A stretch of 12,500 bases of DNA, from assembly GCF_964340395.1 (NCBI RefSeq), contig NC_135557.1, positions 9,947,960 to 9,960,459 on the forward strand, written 5' to 3'. The translations under genes were made by a program, and so were the position numbers. Below, one piece after another: positions 7,511 through 12,500 of this stretch. Under the pieces are notes generated by a model, which worked only from the letters and a program-made list of their open reading frames with translations, ran no database searches and was not told where the DNA came from. The stretch is from Glandiceps talaboti (Eukaryota; Hemichordata; Enteropneusta; Spengelidae). How positions within the stretch are numbered: the first letter of the stretch is position 1; every line of letters begins with the position of its first letter.

Positions 7511-7659
7511 CGGAAGCTTTCCAAATCAGTCCACAGTCTACCCAAAAGTCATCCAGATACCGCAACTAATAGCACCTGGAGTACGTACGAAGTCATCACC
7601 AACTGCTCTATTTATTTCTCGAGGAGTCTCCGCCCACACCCCCTAAATTTGCGCTCCTT

Positions 7660-7800
7660 TTGTGAGCAAGACACGGCTGAGTGCAATATTTGGCCAATCA
7701 TATCTGTGGGGGTTTAAGTCAGTCACCGTCTAGAAAATCCACCGTCGCCAATTCGATTCAACCCCATGACCTCCCGACTAGATAACCAAGACGCCGCAGG
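7660..7800 (-). repeat. Possible degenerate tRNA-related SINE
   Basis: On the minus strand, about 7790-7745, the sequence TTGGTTATCTAGTCGGGAGG followed by GGGGTTGAATCG resembles the distal part of a tRNA, with a B-box-like GGTTGAATC. The distance from an A-box-like TCTAGTCGG to the B-box is too short for a functional tRNA gene. No A-rich tail or flanking duplication was found. The call rests on this resemblance only. Confidence 0.22.
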
Positions 7801-8462
7801 GAGTCACAATTCATTACTCTTTCGCTGGGTAGTTTAGAAACATTCTTGTGGACTTGTTTGTGGATATAACCAAATTATTTTAACAACTGACATTCAGAAA
7901 CGTGTTTTTTTCTCATTGCTACTTACCCATATCTTATCAAGTTTTCGAATGAAAATATATTGGACATTATCATATGTAAACATAGATAAAACAATAACAA
8001 AGTACACGGCTTCACTGTGACACTGTCCATGTGCCCTACAAGTACAATAGTACAGTAGTTGTTTACAATGTAAAACAACTACTAGGCATACCTGTACCGC
8101 ACAAGTATTATTAATCACAATCGTACAGTACTTGTGCCATATGTAGTTGTGATGTCCTTGTACCATACAGATACATTGACAGTACTTTAACCTGCACTAT
8201 TGATTGTCAATCAATTCCATTTTGAAATAAAAACATCATAATTTGTCAAATGGACACAACAATATATTTCCGTGTTTTATGCATGCAATAATATAATGGT
8301 AATAAGACTTTTCTGTTCATTTTACTTACAATAGAATGACGAAGTGATATTTTGTACGAACTGGTTATTTATTGACGATTAATTATTTTTTTTATAGAGT
8401 GCAAGGCTATGGTGATTTTGTGTGACGTATGTATGTGTCAGTGTTTGTGTTGGGGTGTCAAG
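7801..8462. other. AT-rich non-coding stretch with hairpins
   Basis: No gene supported. The hairpin cluster at 8054-8137 is listed separately; the rest shows only AT-rich unique sequence. Confidence 0.4.
8054..8137. repeat. Two adjacent hairpins, GTAC-rich
   Basis: AGTAGTTGTTTAC (8054-8066) pairs with GTAAAACAACTACT (8070-8083) with one bulged base around a three-base loop. GCACAAGTA (8099-8107) pairs exactly with TACTTGTGC (8129-8137). Between and around them are repeated GTAC-containing words, which suggests a decayed fold-back element of roughly 8040-8165. Confidence 0.5.
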
Positions 8463-8515
8463 TTATGTATGTATGTATGTATGTATGTATGTATGTATGT
8501 ATGTATGTATGTATT
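8463..8515. repeat. (TATG)n tetranucleotide array
   Basis: About 13 units of GTAT, followed by ATTT and GT-rich sequence to about 8550. Confidence 0.95.
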
Positions 8516-8618
8516 TATTTATTTGTGTGTGTATGCGTGTATGTAAGTATGGGGTATGGGAGAGCGGACAGATGGATGGGTAGATGTTTTAGGGTGTATT
8601 GAATATGGCAGTATGTTT

Positions 8619-8661
8619 ATTGTTGTTGTTGTTGTTGTTTGTTTGTTTTGTTTTTTTTTGG
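8619..8661. repeat. (TTG)n and T/G-rich tract
   Basis: Seven TTG units (8619-8639) run into GTTT repeats and a poly(T) tract, about 100 bp beyond the donor end of the minus-strand exon at 8764-9050. Confidence 0.85.
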
Positions 8662-8763
8662 GGGGTGTGTGTTTTATCTTCATGCAGGAATTATATCATT
8701 TCCAATACTTTTATCAAACGTCAGGGAAAAGTAAAAAATACAGACAGCAGAAAAGAAACATAC

Positions 8764-9050
8764 CGGTTGGGTGAATAAGGATGCATATAGATTGAGATGT
8801 CATGCTTCTTCAGTGCTTCATACTCATTTCCCGTTGCTGAACTGCTTACGCTGGCTTCTCCAATACAATCATAGTGATGACCATTCGTACCAATAACACC
8901 ATCATCATTACTCGGTGTTGCAATAAGACTGGGGTCCTCATAATGTGGACATGGTTTACCATCAGCATTATCATTATCTCCCAGACAAGATATATTTCTG
9001 AATGGACGCCTGTTGATATGTATTGATCCTATACAACCCATGCCGACTAC
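8764..9050 (-). CDS. Internal exon encoding a Tyr-motif, receptor-like cytoplasmic tail
   Basis: On the minus strand the 3' splice site TACGTACAG (ending 9051) and the 5' splice site CCG/GTATGT (exon ends 8764) bound a 287-bp exon. It is open in one frame, phase 0 at entry and phase 2 at exit. It encodes 95 residues plus a split Arg codon. Tyr motifs in order: YEDP (Tyr37), YDCI (Tyr60), NEYEAL (Tyr77) and IYMHPY (Tyr88, Tyr92). YDCI and YEAL fit YxxI/L, as in ITIM/ITAM-like or endocytic signals. The acidic, Asn/Ser/Gly-rich composition with clustered tyrosines is typical of cytoplasmic tails of type I receptors in invertebrates. No membrane segment is in this exon. The exit phase fits the acceptor of the TRIM exon (6641), but a separate terminal exon in the 2.1 kb between is equally possible. 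Confidence 0.6.
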
Positions 9051-9128
9051 CTGTACGTATATTAATATCAATTTGGACAAATGTAAATAATGAACTGTAA
9101 GTTTTCTCAGGCATGATCAAGGGAGGGA

Positions 9129-9199
9129 GGGGGGGGGGGATATTGTATAATATATATATATTTGTGTGTATGTGTGTGTGTGTGTCTGTGTCTGTGTAT
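9129..9199. repeat. Poly(G) run plus (TA)/(GT) microsatellite
   Basis: Eleven G (9129-9139) are followed by a short TATA run and a GTGTGT/GTCTGT array. It sits about 80 bp upstream (minus sense) of the exon at 8764-9050. Confidence 0.9.
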
Positions 9200-9980
9200 A
9201 CATACATGTATATAGATGATGTCTCGTAATATCAATAAATTCGTCACGAAGATCTCAGTAACAATTGATAAGATATCACTAAATTGGCAAATCACATTAG
9301 TTATGCACATTATCGATGTAAAATGTAAACCACAACAATCATGTCTGCACAAATTAGTTTCGTAATGTTGACTCTACTTTCCTCAATATTAGATACTAGC
9401 TGCCATATGAGTCTTGTATATCTCCTAATTGGTAAACTCAATTAGCTATGCAAATTACTAATACAAGAAGAATACATTACTACAAACTACAAAGCTTTCA
9501 TAGCTCTCATGCGTTTTCTTATCACCAATTTATAAACGAATTTAAGGCTCATATTTATAAAACTTCCTTTGGTGTGACAGAAGCATTTGTTTTCGATAAG
9601 ACAATCAACAGTGCATTCATAGTAAATTGTATTTTAAAAATACAATAAAAAACCAATATAATTAAGTATGGTATATGAAAACTAGAGGTTGTCCAAAAAT
9701 AGTACATTAACAGGTTGACTTCGTTAACACGGTGGGGTGCTGATTTTAGGGTGCGCACCGAATGATCAATTTGAGTACATATGTTTACCATGTTACATAT
9801 ACAACAACACAAATATGTTCACCCTTGGGTGATTCAGTACATTTATGGGTGTATTATTTACAAAATTAAAAAAAAAAGTTCCACGTTGTAGCATTGCCTC
9901 CACCAGAAAAGCTTTTTTTGTATAACAACTTATTTGTTCATCAAAATTCCGTAACTTCTTACATATAGGATTTCATTGTG
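9200..9980. other. Non-coding stretch
   Basis: No exon supported. TTGTATTTTAAAAATACAA (9627-9645) is a 19-bp palindrome immediately followed by AATAAA (9644-9649). It could serve as a polyadenylation signal, but no convincing gene ends there. Confidence 0.4.
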
Positions 9981-10280
9981 TACATACATACATACATACA
10001 TACATACATACATACATACACACACACACATACACCATACATACATACATACATACATACATACATACATACATACATACATACACACACGCACGCACAT
10101 ACATACATACATACATACATACATACATACATACGTACGTACGTACGTACGTACATACATACATACATACATACATACGTACATACATACATACCAACAC
10201 ACATCCATACACACAGACATCTCGTACATAAATACATACATACATACATACATACATACATACATACATACATGCATACA
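9981..10280. repeat. (CATA)n array with CA and ACGT variants
   Basis: A 300-bp tetranucleotide array based on TACA. It has (CA)n interruptions near 10020 and 10085, and a block of pure ACGT units at 10133-10154. Frames across it encode only periodic Tyr/Ile/His/Thr or Met/Tyr/Val/Cys repeats and are not genes. Confidence 0.95.
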
Positions 10281-10744
10281 CCGTTTAGTCCCCCCTCCTC
10301 CCACACACATATATAGTCAAATGAATTACATTACCCTCCCTATGCAAGCTTGAAGAAACCACTATTTTTATATGTTAATTAACTCGATCAAGAATTGCAT
10401 CTATTTCTGTGCCTGAGGAAATATATCCAAAGGGTCAGAGTAAAAACGTGCGTAAATGTTAGATAGACTGGTCACTTCAAATACTTGACATTTGTCGACA
10501 AAGTTTGAAAAGAAAAGGTCCATGACACTCTGTTGTTTGGTGCGTTACTAGTTAAACACCCTCACAAAAGTAAACGTGATATGCTATAGAGTAAGTAGTT
10601 ATTGTACAGTAAAGGGAAGGTCGAAGGGATTGTGTACACATTTTTCGAAATCGATCGTCGACTTTCTATATTTGTAGGCACTCAGAATTTCTATACCAGA
10701 CGCCGAAGAATTTGGCACGCGTTCAGTTGTGAATAGCAGATTCT
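10281..10744. other. Non-coding stretch
   Basis: Nothing recognised beyond a CCCCCCTCCTCCC pyrimidine tract just after the tetranucleotide array. Confidence 0.4.
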
Positions 10745-10888
10745 TCAGAAAACAATCGTGTTTCTAGTTATTTCCTGTGTTAATGATACGGCATCCAAAT
10801 ATACCACATCGTTTGAAACGACAACTGGTGTCCATAGTAACGGGGCTAGTTTGATATCAAGGCCGATCAATAAAATAATAATTATTAC

Positions 10889-11017
10889 CTGAAATGTAAA
10901 GCCATGACATAAACTACTAATTAATCTACCATTGATTAAATTGTAACCCCCAGAGATGTCACAGACTACTTTTAATATTCTGCCAAGGCGGAAATCAACT
11001 TTCACCTCAGAACCCAT
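10889..11017 (-). CDS. Candidate first coding exon, unknown protein
   Basis: ATG at 11017-11015 has a strong context (A at -3, G at +4). It opens 43 codons (MGSEVKVDFRLGRILKVVCD and on) that end exactly in phase 0 at CAG/GTAATA (exon end 10889). Without splicing, the frame stays open to a stop at 10747-10745, giving 90 residues with a hydrophobic run after residue 43. The downstream part is AT-rich and less coding-like. The phase fits the exon at 9050 (phase 0 entry). No domain recognised. Sequence encoding residues 1-22, together with a few upstream bases, recurs at 11622-11696 in decayed form. The same CAG could be read as a splice acceptor instead. Confidence 0.33.
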
Positions 11018-11025
11018 ACTTCACC
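10951..11025 (-). repeat. 75-bp duplicated segment, copy 1
   Basis: It matches 11622-11696 in the same orientation without gaps, with about 64 of 75 positions identical by hand count. The segment contains the start codon and first 22 codons of the candidate exon at 10889-11017. Differences cluster in the middle (codons 13-18). Confidence 0.8.
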
Positions 11026-11189
11026 TGTTCGAAACCACATTGGCACCCCGACTACAATTGACCCGGCAAAACTCTGGTTCAATTTTACATTGAATCGTCT
11101 CACTCGACAAGTATCCAACTTAATTTGATGAATTGTATCATCTGACTTGAACATTCACGAAAACCAGAGCTGTTATTTATTCCGCGACA

Positions 11190-11414
11190 ATGTGTTGGCG
11201 GCGTGTCTTGGATGATGCCGTAAAAGAGGCTGTAGTTTACGACGATGGGCTTGACGACGAAATTCTCACTTGCGGCCGGCTACATGTACCAGATTTGCAC
11301 TATTACATGAAGCTAAATTTATCAATATTGAGATATTTTTTGTCAGGCCAAACTACAGTGTGTAATAATGTAAAGTATGTCGGGCCAGATGACATTTTGT
11401 ATCAAGTCAACTAA
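11190..11414 (+). CDS. Hypothetical ORF, unknown
   Basis: ATG at 11190 opens 74 codons (MCWRRVLDDAVKEAVVYDDG and on) to TAA at 11412-11414. The first 40 codons are more GC-rich than the neighbourhood and acidic, which gives some coding character; the rest is AT-rich. It diverges from the candidate minus-strand exon with 172 bp between the ATGs. No domain, splice partner or polyadenylation signal seen. It could be a gene remnant. Confidence 0.2.
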   Translation: MCWRRVLDDAVKEAVVYDDGLDDEILTCGRLHVPDLHYYMKLNLSILRYFLSGQTTVCNNVKYVGPDDILYQVN

Positions 11415-11543
11415 CTTCTGTATGTTGTCTACTGATATGTTATGTTAAATTTGGAGATGTGCGGAAAATACTGGACAACGTGTTACTGAGGTAAACGCTG
11501 GAAGAGTGTACGAATTTAGTTATGACAAACTGTTGATACTCAC

Positions 11544-11696
11544 CTTAAGTTTGTTAGGTAAATCCACTGTCTTGCTATCTCGATATCGTGTTAGTCCAAC
11601 CTACGGCTTCTCTGTCACACTCAGAGATGTCACAGGCTAGCTACTTTATTATGCCAAGGCGGAAATGAACTTTCACCTCCGAACCCATATTTCACC
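11544..11696 (-). pseudogene. Decayed duplicate of the candidate first exon
   Basis: Copy 2 of the 75-bp segment (11622-11696) keeps the ATG (11687-11685) in good context and encodes MGSEVKVHFRLGIIK before an in-frame TAG. Downstream on the same strand is a very strong 5' splice site, AAG/GTGAGT, with the exon end at 11544. It may be a relic first exon or a non-coding alternative first exon that still splices. The 669-bp offset to copy 1 indicates a local duplication. Confidence 0.4.
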
Positions 11697-11788
11697 GGTC
11701 CCATGCTTCTCGTGGTATGCTTAGGGGCGAGATCAATAAATCTATGTTGGATAAAAAAGACAACTAAATTCTTGTGCATTGGCCTCTG

Positions 11789-11799
11789 CCCCCCCCCCC
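11789..11799. repeat. Poly(C) tract, 11 bp
   Basis: Eleven C followed by ACCCC. It is the third long plus-strand C-tract of the window. Confidence 0.85.
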
Positions 11800-12500
11800 A
11801 CCCCTTTGAAAAAATAGCAGAATCACCTTTAAATATGTGCGTAGTAGTATGTAATCTATGAATACAAAGGCAGAATGCAGTGAGTACAAAATAGTTCTTT
11901 TGTTGACACTTAACTTTATTTCGGTGCCATATATTTATGTAGAAAGCATTCTTCTATTTCTCATTTTGACATTTGTTAAAGAATTATTTGTATTTATTTA
12001 GGGGTACAAACGTCCATTAAAAATGAAATCGATTTTCGTAGGATAACCAAAATGGTTCAACCCCCACCCCACAGTAAAATAGTTACAGTTTTTTTTTATC
12101 CTACATTGAACTATCTCGCCCTTTACTGATGTGACACATACATTGAATAGCAGCAGAGTTATCACACAAAAACGACTGTTCGTTATCAAAGCAAATATTG
12201 GACTTTCGATCTGTCGTGGCCAACGATCAAAATAACAGTTTGAGTGCTGTGATATGTATTTCCTAAATGTTTATAATTGTGCTGCAATTTTGAATCATAA
12301 AAAGTACGGATTATCACGACCAATGAAACGTTTATTAGCATAACCATTTAGTAAGTTGTTGATGGTGTATCTGCTATTATCGTCTAATTCAGTACCATCA
12401 CCTTATCGTATATCTTTATCCTTTCGCTATTTTGATGCTAGTATAAAACGTGTGAGAACGTTTCTCTGAGTGCAAACGATGAATTACGTGCGTAATAAAA
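11800..12500. other. AT-rich stretch without a supported gene
   Basis: No exon supported. A minus-strand frame at 11998-12189 looks like a signal peptide by eye, but it has no ATG (it would start with TTG) and is not accepted. CCCCCACCCCAC at 12061-12072 is a short C-rich run. Confidence 0.4.

Noticed and set aside
7158-7646. 162-codon plus-strand open frame starting with ATG
   Set aside because: No domain and low-complexity hydrophobic content. It overlaps the better-bounded candidate exon at 7398-7510 in another frame, and neither is strong.
9448-9649. Plus-strand frame ending next to a palindrome and AATAAA
   Set aside because: Peptide is AT-driven and resembles nothing; the palindrome plus AATAAA can arise by chance in such sequence.
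8463-10280. CRISPR-like or tandem regulatory array
   Set aside because: Repeats are contiguous 4-bp units without spacers; these are ordinary microsatellites in an animal genome.
9930-10353. Six overlapping frames of His/Thr/Tyr/Ile or Met/Tyr/Val/Cys repeats
   Set aside because: They are produced by the 4-bp (CATA)n array, which is open in several frames because no unit contains a stop.
11998-12189. Minus-strand frame with a signal-peptide-like hydrophobic start
   Set aside because: It has no ATG; the first residue would be TTG, and there is no good splice acceptor to provide an upstream start.

Overview
This is an animal nuclear genomic window: AT-rich, mostly non-coding, full of simple repeats, with small exons bounded by GT/AG signals and several fold-back repeats. 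A RING/B-box/coiled-coil (TRIM-type) gene on one exon, plus a tyrosine-motif receptor-like tail exon, suggest a marine invertebrate from a lineage with expanded TRIM genes (mollusc, hemichordate, brachiopod or cephalochordate). The sequence alone does not settle the phylum. No bacterial-style operons, rRNA or intact tRNA genes are visible.

Layout. 1-3550 is intergenic or intronic, with two MITE-like inverted-repeat elements (480-655, 822-997), a 24-bp hairpin (1082-1105), C-tracts and no convincing gene. 3555-3964 is a long fold-back element whose two arms each carry a type I hammerhead ribozyme motif. The left-arm motif (minus strand) has an intact core; the right-arm motif (plus strand) has one core substitution. 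The left arm also holds an 85-bp (TA)n tract that the right arm lacks. 4043-4230 is a compound microsatellite. 5127-5279 is a weak candidate plus-strand terminal exon with a polyadenylation signal, facing tail-to-tail the best gene of the window, the minus-strand TRIM gene (5534-6616, exon probably to 6641). Two DR1 nuclear-receptor-type sites lie between them.

Upstream on the minus strand are a well-bounded internal exon (8764-9050) encoding a Tyr-rich tail-like peptide and a candidate first exon (11017-10889) with a strong start context. The phases of these three minus-strand pieces are mutually compatible (0, then 2), so they could form one transcript, or they could be separate genes. A 75-bp piece of the candidate first exon is repeated at 11622-11696 with an in-frame stop, followed by a strong splice donor. 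Large tetranucleotide arrays occupy 8463-8515 and 9981-10280.

The item most worth attention is the pair of inverted hammerhead ribozymes. It points to a retrozyme or Penelope-like long-terminal-repeat remnant rather than a plain DNA-transposon MITE.
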